The position numbers and the translations under genes were made by a program. A DNA stretch of 9,068 nucleotides from contig JAIFLS010000054.1 in the NCBI GenBank assembly GCA_020048935.1, positions 1 to 9,068 of the forward strand. Direction: 5' to 3'. Source of the DNA: a bacterium. GTDB lineage: Bacteria > Verrucomicrobiota > Kiritimatiellia > UBA8416. How positions within the stretch are numbered: the stretch's first letter is position 1; each line of letters starts with the position of its first letter. This document shows positions 1 through 6,296 of the stretch, in pieces. The notes under the pieces were generated by a model. The model saw only the letters and a program-made list of their open reading frames with translations. It did no database searches and had not been told where the DNA came from.

Positions 1-313
1 AGTAGGCAGTGAAGTCGCCTGTCGTCGTCTCGGTGAACAGGAAATCGTTGTAAAATGTCTCGATGTAACTGTTAGCTGTGGCGACATTCGTATTGGCGTG
101 AAGCGCCGCCAACGCATAACAGGCCGTCCCCCAAGCGCGTGTATCCGCCGTCGTCGATAGCGGATCCGGCCAGGGATTATCGACATTGTACTGCACCATC
201 TGGCGCAGCCGGTCATCCGTCTGATCTGCCTGAAGCAGACAGGAAAAGGCCAGCCATGCTCCTGCAGAAAGAAGTAGCCTGAATTTCATACTGCCGATTG
301 TGTTTAATATCAT
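1..313 (-). CDS. Partial exported protein of unknown function (N-terminal 104 codons)
   Basis: The reading frame is open from base 313 to the window edge, so the C-terminus is missing. The N-terminus is a signal peptide: a short start, Lys-Phe-Arg, a hydrophobic core (LLLSAGAWLAFSCLL), then QADQ, where cleavage after Ala is likely. No proper lipobox is seen. Two in-frame ATGs exist, at 313 and 289. I chose 313 because an AGGAG at 326-330 lies 12 bases upstream of it but 36 from the second. The visible mature part looks helical and aromatic-rich (NPWPDP, TRAWGTACYALAALHAN, SYIETFYNDF). That would suit an alpha/alpha-toroid carbohydrate enzyme, but this is inference and I do not recognise the family. 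It follows the exported protein at 334-1626 by 20 bases on the same strand, so the two are very likely co-transcribed and act outside the cytoplasm. Confidence 0.7.
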   Translation of the reverse strand, partial: MILNTIGSMKFRLLLSAGAWLAFSCLLQADQTDDRLRQMVQYNVDNPWPDPLSTTADTRAWGTACYALAALHANTNVATANSYIETFYNDFLFTETTTGDFTAY

Positions 314-333
314 GATAAGTTAATACTCCTATA

Positions 334-1626
334 TTATTTAAAGCGAAACACGGTCCCTCGCATCAATCCGTTGAACGCTGCGACCGTAATCCACCGGGGC
401 GTAGCGGCGGACGCGAACTTGTAAGTCCGGTTTCCCGCCGGGACTCCATTCTCGTAACCTGCAGATCCCTCTGCGCTTCCGATGTTCTCCCCGAAGATCT
501 GCGCGAGACTAAAACCGTTTGCGTTGAACCCGGCGATGACGAAACTATTGGGACTGGGAACATTGATATCGACATCCAGTGGAGTACCGGAATCAGTTGC
601 CACGGCGCTCGCATCGCCCGCCGCCGCCCCCGAGAGCGAAACAGCAGCGAACCCGACCCCGTTCACAGTGGTGACACTCGTGCAGTCCACAGTCAGGTCG
701 GCAGCCCCCCCTGTGTAAGGGTTATCGAGGTAGTAGACGCCCACCTCGGCCGCCGTGAACTTATACGCTGCAGTCAGCGCCACACCGTTGTAGGTCACGT
801 GGACGGCCCCGGCCCCGGCATTTGATTCCGCCGTAAGCACAACAACAAGCTTGTTCGCCGTCGCGCCGGCGTTGAAGGAAAGCGTGTAAACTTTGTCGCC
901 GGTGCTGGCCTCAACATATTTACCCGTGTTGACAACACTCGGCGACATGTCATCTACCAAGAGCCGGGCTGTATCGTAGGTGCCATGGGAATCCCCGGCG
1001 AACAGCAGGTTCTTATCATCGCTGGTGCCGGTGCGGCCGAGGATGAAGGTGGCCTTGTCGTTCGAATCCGCATTAATGAAATCAACAAACGCCTCGCTTG
1101 AAAACCGGATCACAGTCCCCGTCGGCGCCGCCTTGCCGCCATTTCCATCCAGCGCAAACGTTCCCAGCAGTTTTGCCCCCCCGAGGTCGGCCGCGTAGGC
1201 CGATGCGGCATTGTTTCCCGGCGCATTCGCCCAGGGCAATCCGTTGGTCAGCGCAACGTTGTCCAATGCCTGATTCGTTATGCCATAGACATAGATCGTC
1301 TGATCATTGTCGGCTATACCAACATCATCAATCAAGCTCACGGTCAGGCACAACGCGGCGTGTGTCGCCGTGAAGTCGATTGCGGAAGTATCGAAACGGA
1401 TACACCCCTTGCGAGTTCCTGCCAGCAGGTCCTTGTTCTTGACGTGCCATTGCGTGCCTCCGAAAGCAGAGCCGTCAACGTCATACTGACCACTGATGCC
1501 GCCGGCACCATTCGTCGTGGCAATCGAAACCGTCGCCGCCTCCAAAGAACAGCAGATTCCCATAACCAACACCATCATCAAACGGAGTTGTTTCTTTAAT
1601 GTGTTCAAGGTGCTTGCCCTTTTCAC
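334..1626 (-). CDS. Exported beta-sandwich protein, CBM96/DNRLRE-like N-terminal domain
   Basis: The product has 430 residues. I start it at GTG 1626 because AAGGAG (1633-1638) lies 6 bases upstream and the protein then opens with a normal signal peptide (KR, hydrophobic LMMVLVMGICC, SLEAA, cleavage near residue 31). The frame is open further upstream to 1797, but that stretch looks like leader and promoter. Residues about 32-226 resemble the DNRLRE/CBM96 class of carbohydrate-binding or adhesive beta-sandwich: KGCIRFDTSAI followed by a hydrophobic ALCLTV strand, LPWANAPG, TVIRFSSEAFVDFI, and a closing ARLLVDD. Residues about 231-430 form a second Gly/Ala/Ser/Val-rich beta domain that I cannot name. 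No catalytic motif, C-terminal anchor or sorting signal is evident. The likely role is binding a glycan or surface structure outside the cell. It lies downstream of an AraC-type regulator and 20 bases upstream of another exported protein. Confidence 0.75.
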   Translation of the reverse strand: MKRASTLNTLKKQLRLMMVLVMGICCSLEAATVSIATTNGAGGISGQYDVDGSAFGGTQWHVKNKDLLAGTRKGCIRFDTSAIDFTATHAALCLTVSLIDDVGIADNDQTIYVYGITNQALDNVALTNGLPWANAPGNNAASAYAADLGGAKLLGTFALDGNGGKAAPTGTVIRFSSEAFVDFINADSNDKATFILGRTGTSDDKNLLFAGDSHGTYDTARLLVDDMSPSVVNTGKYVEASTGDKVYTLSFNAGATANKLVVVLTAESNAGAGAVHVTYNGVALTAAYKFTAAEVGVYYLDNPYTGGAADLTVDCTSVTTVNGVGFAAVSLSGAAAGDASAVATDSGTPLDVDINVPSPNSFVIAGFNANGFSLAQIFGENIGSAEGSAGYENGVPAGNRTYKFASAATPRWITVAAFNGLMRGTVFRFK

Positions 1627-1680
1627 CGATTTCTCCTTTTCCATTTCGATGTGTAACATATACCTAACCGCTGAATTTAC

Positions 1681-1709
1681 GTAATAGACAAATCGCCTAA
1701 GTTTGTAAG
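1681..1709 (-). promoter_or_regulatory. Candidate weak sigma70-type promoter for the exported-protein operon
   Basis: On the minus strand CTTACA (1704-1709) and TATTAC (1681-1686) are separated by exactly 17 bases. Each matches the consensus at four of six positions. Transcription would start near 1674, giving a leader of about 48 nt before the GTG at 1626. A weak core would fit an activator-dependent promoter, but matches this weak also occur by chance. Confidence 0.3.
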
Positions 1710-1785
1710 GGAATCGCCGATTGGATGCAGGATTGAAAATGTCCTGGAGGCATCCTGATTGGCGGTAATAGCGCAATATGCCAAT

Positions 1786-1808
1786 GATTATCACCATAAT
1801 CCTGTCAA
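1786..1808 (-). promoter_or_regulatory. Inverted repeat next to a TTGACA box, candidate operator
   Basis: GATTAT (1786-1791) and ATAATC (1796-1801) form perfect 6-bp arms around a 4-base centre, CACC. One base away, the minus strand carries TTGACA (1803-1808), a perfect -35 hexamer, but no acceptable -10 lies 16-18 bases downstream of it. The site is between the AraC-type regulator and the exported-protein gene, about 160 bases upstream of that gene's start. It could be an operator for the regulator or part of a promoter. Only position and symmetry support this. Confidence 0.3.
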
Positions 1809-1864
1809 GCGCGCCAGTGCATGAGTAGGGTGGGTGATGTGGGGATTAGGCCGATAGCAGGCCG

Positions 1865-2728
1865 TTACTCCGGCTGCCTGAACGTCGATCGACGCGGTGT
1901 CTCACCAAACATCGACTTGTAGATGGCGTGAAAGTGATGGGCATCGTCAATGCCGACCTCGTCCGCCACCTGCTCCACCGTCATCGCCGGCATGGTGGCA
2001 AGCATCGAGCGAGCCAGCGAGAGCCTGACTCTCTGCACATACTTCTGTGGAGCGGCGCCTGTTATGGCGGTGAAAAGCTGACGGAACCGGCTAACGGAAA
2101 GGTGACAGCTCTCTGCCATATGCGGCACGCTCCAGTCCTCTGCAGGCTTTCTTTTGATTTGAGCCAGAAGACGGACAATGCGCTGGTCTGTCTGTTCAGG
2201 CAGAGCCTCCAGCGCTCTGCCCCGCAGTATCTGCTCGATCAGCAAAGACTCCACAACTTTCTTCATGTAGACACCTCCCTGTTCAGGGTTTCGCCCCATC
2301 AGGCAGGTACATGCAGACAGACTGGCGATCCATGTGTCAAGATCCGATACGGAACCAAATGAGGCCCCGAGTCTCAGCAGGAACCTGTGACGCGTCTCAT
2401 CGTAAAGGTGCATATGAAGCGCGAAGACCTCGTAGTAATCGACACCATCCGCCATTGTGACCCCGTGAGGCCGCCCTGCGGGCACCATCATGAATTCACC
2501 AGGCTTTATCAGCCGGTGCTCCCCATCCACCTTGCAGTCAAGAGCGCCTTTGATGGGGAGATAGATAAAGTCGTCCGGGATCACACGGCCCGGGCTTATT
2601 ACCCTGGCTTCGTCACCACGACAAAAGAGGCAGCTCAGCGGCAGGAACTCAAGGCGCCCGGTCAGGTCTACGATAGCCTGGGCCTGACCATCCGACAAGT
2701 AATCCGGCAATGTTAACGCAATATTCAT
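1865..2728 (-). CDS. AraC/XylS-family transcriptional regulator with cupin-like sensor domain
   Basis: This 287-residue protein has the usual two-part layout. Residues about 50-110 look like a cupin-type ligand-binding fold: the stretch KVDGEHRLIKPGEFMMVPAG ends in RPHGV, and a second His pair, HMH, lies at 105-107. Such domains typically bind sugars or similar small ligands. Residues about 185-285 form the double helix-turn-helix: helix pair one around VPHMAESCHLSVSRFRQLF, pair two around VEQVADEVGIDDAHHFHAIY, then the family ending KSMFGETPRRSTFR. AGGAGG (2732-2737) lies only 3 bases before the ATG, which is close, but no better start is nearby. A promoter-like pair at 2759-2788 should drive it separately from der. 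The exported-protein genes downstream on the same strand are its most likely targets, and it may also regulate itself. The ligand cannot be told from sequence. Confidence 0.93.
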   Translation of the reverse strand: MNIALTLPDYLSDGQAQAIVDLTGRLEFLPLSCLFCRGDEARVISPGRVIPDDFIYLPIKGALDCKVDGEHRLIKPGEFMMVPAGRPHGVTMADGVDYYEVFALHMHLYDETRHRFLLRLGASFGSVSDLDTWIASLSACTCLMGRNPEQGGVYMKKVVESLLIEQILRGRALEALPEQTDQRIVRLLAQIKRKPAEDWSVPHMAESCHLSVSRFRQLFTAITGAAPQKYVQRVRLSLARSMLATMPAMTVEQVADEVGIDDAHHFHAIYKSMFGETPRRSTFRQPE

Positions 2729-2749
2729 TGGCCTCCTGGCTATCCCGGT

Positions 2750-3205
2750 TCACGTGGAAATGTAGCGGAATCGGCCTGGCGATGTCAAATCCGGCTCAAG
2801 TGGTCCATAACAACTCAACGACAGGGCATCTGCGATTTGGTGTCTTCGCTTAGAAGATTCGCCTTTCAAATGGTTACGATCGACTGATTCCGACGCGGTG
2901 ACCGCAACAATAGAAAGCGGATTTTTGTCACACTCGCTCCTCAGATTCGGGGCATCCTTCGCCATCAGGTCCTCGGCATCCAGAAAGGCTTCCCGTTCCC
3001 ATCCCATTCCACCCCATGTTCAAAACGCCTGCACCGTATCGCTGAATTCCGCCCAGGACCAATCCTGATCGCTCAATTGTGCCAATTCGTTACTGTCAAC
3101 TGTTTTTTGGTGGTGATCGTCCCGTCGTCCACCGCTCTCGTCGCCCGTTATCGTCCACCGAAAGGGTCGGAAACCAGTCCGTGAATTTGAGGTTGTCTGC
3201 AGCAT
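2750..3205 (-). other. Gene-poor stretch with one interrupted reading frame
   Basis: No recognisable gene lies between the AraC-type regulator and the DUF167 gene. The minus strand carries one frame of about 150 codons (start 3205, immediately after the DUF167 stop) broken by a single TGA at 3020-3022 and then open from ATG 3007 to 2750. The left end of this frame overlaps the regulator's promoter. The peptides (for example DWSWAEFSDTVQAF before the stop, then REAFLDAEDLMAKDAPNL) match nothing I know and no good ribosome-binding site precedes either part. It may be a decayed gene, an intergenic repeat or chance. The 10-base word TCGTCCACCG occurs twice, at 3125-3134 and 3151-3160. No tRNA or terminator was seen. 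Confidence 0.35.
2759..2788 (-). promoter_or_regulatory. Sigma70-type promoter for the AraC-family regulator gene
   Basis: The minus strand has a perfect TTGACA at 2783-2788, an 18-base spacer, and TACATT (four of six matches) at 2759-2764. Transcription would begin near 2752, about 24 bases before the regulator's ATG, with the AGGAGG ribosome-binding site in between. This position makes it the best promoter candidate on the left side of the window. Confidence 0.55.
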
Positions 3206-3427
3206 TTAAACGTCAATCTCCACCCGCTTGAGGCGTGCGGATGTGCCCGTGCAGATGCGGACCTGCGACTTGCTCACGCCGTAGGTCTTCGCCAGCAGCT
3301 TGATGAGTTCGGCGTTGGCCTTGCCGTCGACCGGCGGCGCTTTCAGCCAGACGGTCGTGACGCCATCGGCCCCGGTCTCGATCTTCTCCTGCCGCGAGCC
3401 GGGCTTGACCTTCACCGAAATCTTCAC
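3206..3427 (-). CDS. DUF167 / YggU (UPF0235) family protein
   Basis: This 73-residue protein matches the DUF167 pattern along nearly its whole length: VKVKPGSRQEKIE at the start, then VWLKAPPVDGKANAELIKLL, YGVSKSQVRICTG, and the ending SARLKRVEI. The family is small, soluble and widespread, and its biochemical role is not well established. The start is GTG at 3427, sharing GTGA with the der stop codon (4-base overlap), so translation is probably coupled to der and no strong separate ribosome-binding site is needed. The next in-frame GTG, four codons later, would cut into the conserved first strand. Family assignment is firm, function is not. Confidence 0.9.
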   Translation of the reverse strand: MKISVKVKPGSRQEKIETGADGVTTVWLKAPPVDGKANAELIKLLAKTYGVSKSQVRICTGTSARLKRVEIDV

Positions 3428-4773
3428 TTATTATCCGTCTCGCTGTACATCGATTTGCGGGCGGTGTACTTCAGCACGATGGGAGCCCCCTCCAGGCCGA
3501 ACCGGCGTCGCAGCGCCCGTTCGAGATAGACTTCGTAGGCCGGACGCATGAGATCGGGGCGATTGACGAAGACGCGGAGGCAAACCGGATCGGTGCCGAT
3601 CTGCGTGGCATAGTAAAGCCTGAGCCGCCGTCCCTGGATAGACGGCGGCGCGACCTTCTCTACCGCCTCCTGCAGGGTCCGGTTCAGGACACCGGTCGGC
3701 AACGTCCCTGTCACCTGTGCCGCCACGGTATCAATAGCCTCGATCGTTCGCCGGATGTTGTACCCGTCGAGGGCCGAGGCGAACACGATCGGGCAATGGC
3801 CCATGAACGGCATCGCCTTTTCCAGTGCCGGACCATACTGGCGCTGGGTAACCTCGCCACTGGCCAGATCCCACTTGTTGACCAGGATCACACAGCCGCG
3901 TTTGTGCTCGCAGATCAACGCCGCGATTTTCTTGTCGTGGGCCGTCGGTCCCTGCACCGCATCAAGCATGAACACGACGACGTTCGCTTCCTTGATGCTC
4001 TGCTCGGAGCGGTAGAGACTGAACCGTTCGACGGTATTGTCGATCTTGCCCGCGCGGCGGATGCCGGCCGTATCGACCAGCACGTAATGCCTGGCCTGGG
4101 GACCCGTGCCCATGGAGAACGGCACATCAATGCTGTCACGCGTCGTTCCTGCCACATCCGATACAATCACCCGGTCGCTGCGCAACAGGCGGTTTACATA
4201 GGAGGACTTGCCTACATTCGGACGCCCGACGATCGCCACGCGCAGCGGCGTCTTGATGGTTTCATTCACAGCGGCAGGCAGCACGGAAAACACCTGAGCC
4301 ATCAGGTCATCCATGCCACGGTTCTGCAGCGCCGAAACCGGAAAAACCGGAAAGCCGAGCCGCGCGAAATCAGACGCGACAGCATCAAAACGTTCCCCGT
4401 CGGCCTTGTTTGCCGCCACGAAGGCCGGACAGCCGCTGCGATGGATCAGGTTTGCGACCTCCTCGTCCATCGGGTGCAAACCCGCCTGGATATCGGTCAC
4501 CAGCAACACCGCGGCGGCATCTTCAAGCGCCGCCTCGGCCTGCTTGCGGATGCCGGCCTCGATCACGTCCAGCCCGCTTGGACTGCTTACCCCTCCGGTA
4601 TCGACCAGTTCGAACCGCTCGTTATTCCAGACAACCTCGCGCACCAGGCGGTCGCGCGTCACGCCGCTTTCCGCATGCACAATGGCGATACGCTTGCCCG
4701 CCAGCCGGTTGAACAGCGCCGATTTACCAACATTCGGGCGCCCAAGGATGGCCAATATCCGTTTTTTTTCCAT
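3424..4773 (-). CDS. der: Ribosome-associated double GTPase Der (EngA)
   Basis: Der is a tandem-domain GTPase needed for maturation of the 50S ribosomal subunit. At 449 residues it has the normal length. The first G domain has P-loop GRPNVGKS at 11-18, DTGG at 58-61, NKAD at 122-125 and SAL at 147-149. The second has GRPNVGKS at 183-190, AGTTRDS at 208-214, DTAG at 234-237, NKWD at 299-302 and SAL at 333-335. The C-terminal KH-like RNA-binding domain runs from about 355 to 440 and includes VFVNRPDLM and YEVYLERALRRRFGLEG. All nucleotide-binding motifs are intact. A GGAAGGG lies 8 bases before the ATG. The stop overlaps the DUF167 gene by 4 bases, so these two form an operon. It is divergent from the mutase gene across a 197-base gap. 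Confidence 0.98.
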   Translation of the reverse strand: MEKKRILAILGRPNVGKSALFNRLAGKRIAIVHAESGVTRDRLVREVVWNNERFELVDTGGVSSPSGLDVIEAGIRKQAEAALEDAAAVLLVTDIQAGLHPMDEEVANLIHRSGCPAFVAANKADGERFDAVASDFARLGFPVFPVSALQNRGMDDLMAQVFSVLPAAVNETIKTPLRVAIVGRPNVGKSSYVNRLLRSDRVIVSDVAGTTRDSIDVPFSMGTGPQARHYVLVDTAGIRRAGKIDNTVERFSLYRSEQSIKEANVVVFMLDAVQGPTAHDKKIAALICEHKRGCVILVNKWDLASGEVTQRQYGPALEKAMPFMGHCPIVFASALDGYNIRRTIEAIDTVAAQVTGTLPTGVLNRTLQEAVEKVAPPSIQGRRLRLYYATQIGTDPVCLRVFVNRPDLMRPAYEVYLERALRRRFGLEGAPIVLKYTARKSMYSETDNK

Positions 4774-4796
4774 TCCGTAGACCCTTCCAATAACAT

Positions 4797-4825
4797 TTGA
4801 ACTATACCCGTTAAGCTGCTATAAA
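4797..4825 (+). promoter_or_regulatory. Candidate sigma70-type promoter for the mutase-galactokinase operon
   Basis: TTGAAC (4797-4802, four of six matches) and TATAAA (4820-4825, five of six) are separated by exactly 17 bases. Transcription would begin near 4832, about 20 bases before the long hairpin, so the mRNA leader would be about 140 nt and contain the whole hairpin. On the opposite strand a perfect TATAAT at 4834-4839 could be the -10 of der, but no matching -35 is visible for it. If both are used, the divergent promoters overlap. Confidence 0.5.
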
Positions 4826-4851
4826 GCGAGTTCATTATAAGTGTGGGCGAT

Positions 4852-4941
4852 CCCGCCGGCCTTGTGCCGGTGGTGAAGAAAGTTGAGCGGGGTCATATCC
4901 CCCACCTCAACGTTAGCCTCCACCGGCGCAAGGCTGGCGGG
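4852..4941 (+). repeat. Long hairpin (22-bp outer stem) in the leader of the mutase gene
   Basis: Arm 4852-4873 pairs with 4920-4941 over 22 consecutive positions without gaps. Twenty are Watson-Crick. The other two (4858 with 4935, 4865 with 4928) are G.U pairs when read as plus-strand RNA. In the same register GTTGAG (4882-4887) pairs with CTCAAC (4906-4911), capped by a GGGG/CCCC stem, with a purine-rich 8x8 internal loop (4874-4881 and 4912-4919) between the two stems. The element ends 15 bases before the AAAGGG ribosome-binding site (4957-4962) of the mutase gene. It has no T-run and precedes the gene, so it is not a classical terminator. It could be a cis-acting leader structure or a small palindromic repeat element. 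The pairing is certain, the role unknown. Confidence 0.85.
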
Positions 4942-4970
4942 CTGCAAGTCACAGGTAAAGGGAAAATGAA

Positions 4971-6296
4971 ATGGCAGGCATCTTCAAGGCATATGATATT
5001 CGCGGCATCTACGGCAGGGAGCTGACGGACGAGATTGCATTCCGGATCGGCAGGGCCTTCGCCACACTGCTCAAACCCCGGACCGTCGCGGTCGGCCGCG
5101 ACATGCGCCCGCATTCACAACCGCTTTTCGATGCGCTCGCGCGCGGACTCAACCTGCACGGCGCGGATGTGATCGACCTGGGGCTCTGCTCGACCCCGAT
5201 GACCTACTTCGGCATCGGCTCCTCCGGGGCCGACGCCGGCATCATGGTCACCGCCTCGCACAATCCCGGTGAGTACAACGGCATGAAACTTTGCCGGGCA
5301 GGCGCGGTCCCGATCAGCGGGGCCACCGGCATCGCCGATATCGAGCGCATCATCGCCGATGAATCCTTTGATGCGCCCGCCAGCACCGCCGGCCGCATCA
5401 TCCATCGCCCCATCTTGGAAAGCTACGCCGCCAGCATCCGTAGACATGCCGCCCTGAAGCATCCGGTCCGCCTGGCGATCGACATGGCCAACGGCATGGG
5501 CATCGTCGAATCGAAGGTGCTGGAAGGGATTCTCGAGATCGATCCGCTGTTCTATACGCTCGACGGCACCTTCCCAAACCACGAGGCCAATCCGCTGATC
5601 GAGGAGACCTACGCGGACCTGCAGGCGAAGGTTCGCGCCGGACGTTATGATTTCGGGGTCGCCTTCGACGGCGATGCGGACCGGGCGGGGTTCGTGGACG
5701 AAAAGGGTGAGATCATCCCGATGGACATGATCACGGCACTGATCGCACGCGATGTGCTCTCGCACGAAAAGGGTGTGATATTCTACGACCTTCGCAGCAG
5801 TTGGTCGGTAAAAGAGGTCATTGCCGAGGCGGGCGGCACCCCGATGATGTGCCGCGTCGGCCATGCCTTCATCAAGCAGCAGATGCGCGATGCGGGAGCG
5901 TTGTTCGCAGGTGAGCTTTCCGGGCACTACTATTTCCGCGACAACTACTATACCGAGAGTTCGGCTCTGGCCGTGATCCGCGTCGCCAATATCGTCAGCG
6001 CCGCCGGACGCCCGCTCTCCGAGCTGATCAAGCCGATCCGGCGCTATTTCGCCAGCGGCGAGATCAACTCCGAGGTCAGGAACCCCGCTGCCGCCTTAAC
6101 GCGGATCCGCGACCGCTACCGCGACGGACACCGGTTCGACCTGGACGGGATCAGCGTGGAATACGCCGACTGGTGGTTCAATGTCCGCACATCCAACACC
6201 GAACCGCTGGTCCGCCTGAATGTGGAGGCGAAGACCATTCAACAAATGCAACAGAAACGTGACGAGCTGCTCGCCGTCATCAGGGAGAAATCATGA
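4971..6296 (+). CDS. Phosphomannomutase/phosphoglucomutase (alpha-D-phosphohexomutase family)
   Basis: The enzyme interconverts hexose 6-phosphates and hexose 1-phosphates through a phosphoserine, feeding nucleotide-sugar synthesis or returning glucose 1-phosphate to glycolysis. The 441 residues contain all four family signatures. The N-terminus KAYDIRGIYG is typical of bacterial ManB/AlgC-like enzymes. The active-site loop TASHNPGEYNGMK has catalytic Ser96. The metal loop is DGDADR (233-238), the sugar-recognition loop GELSGHYYFRD (314-324), and the C-terminal phosphate-binding loop RTSNTEPLVRL (406-416). AAAGGG (4957-4962) lies 8 bases upstream of the ATG. An overlapping out-of-frame ATG at 4966 is not used. 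The sugar-loop GELSGH suits manno and gluco substrates, so specificity stays open. It is the first gene after the leader hairpin and overlaps the galactokinase gene by ATGA, which suggests coupled expression. Confidence 0.96.
   Translation: MAGIFKAYDIRGIYGRELTDEIAFRIGRAFATLLKPRTVAVGRDMRPHSQPLFDALARGLNLHGADVIDLGLCSTPMTYFGIGSSGADAGIMVTASHNPGEYNGMKLCRAGAVPISGATGIADIERIIADESFDAPASTAGRIIHRPILESYAASIRRHAALKHPVRLAIDMANGMGIVESKVLEGILEIDPLFYTLDGTFPNHEANPLIEETYADLQAKVRAGRYDFGVAFDGDADRAGFVDEKGEIIPMDMITALIARDVLSHEKGVIFYDLRSSWSVKEVIAEAGGTPMMCRVGHAFIKQQMRDAGALFAGELSGHYYFRDNYYTESSALAVIRVANIVSAAGRPLSELIKPIRRYFASGEINSEVRNPAAALTRIRDRYRDGHRFDLDGISVEYADWWFNVRTSNTEPLVRLNVEAKTIQQMQQKRDELLAVIREKS

Noticed and set aside
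1627..1797. Upstream 57-codon extension of the exported-protein frame
   Set aside because: Starting at 1797 would bury the signal peptide, whereas GTG 1626 has an AAGGAG at ideal spacing. The extension covers promoter-like sequence.
3020..3022. TGA read as selenocysteine in the interrupted frame
   Set aside because: No SECIS-like hairpin was recognised after it and the flanking peptide belongs to no known selenoprotein family. Decay or a non-coding stretch is simpler.
3796..4800. Plus-strand open frame of 334 codons across der
   Set aside because: It is antisense to an intact, fully motif-bearing der gene. Its peptide is His/Arg/Gln-rich with no family resemblance, a typical shadow in GC-rich DNA.
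4852..4941. Rho-independent terminator
   Set aside because: No T-run follows on either strand. The flanking genes diverge, so no transcript would end here except as attenuation of the mutase leader.
5115..5927. Minus-strand open frame of 270 codons across the mutase gene
   Set aside because: Antisense to a gene with all catalytic motifs. The peptide is low-complexity Gly/Asp/Arg/Val-rich, with no credible start site.
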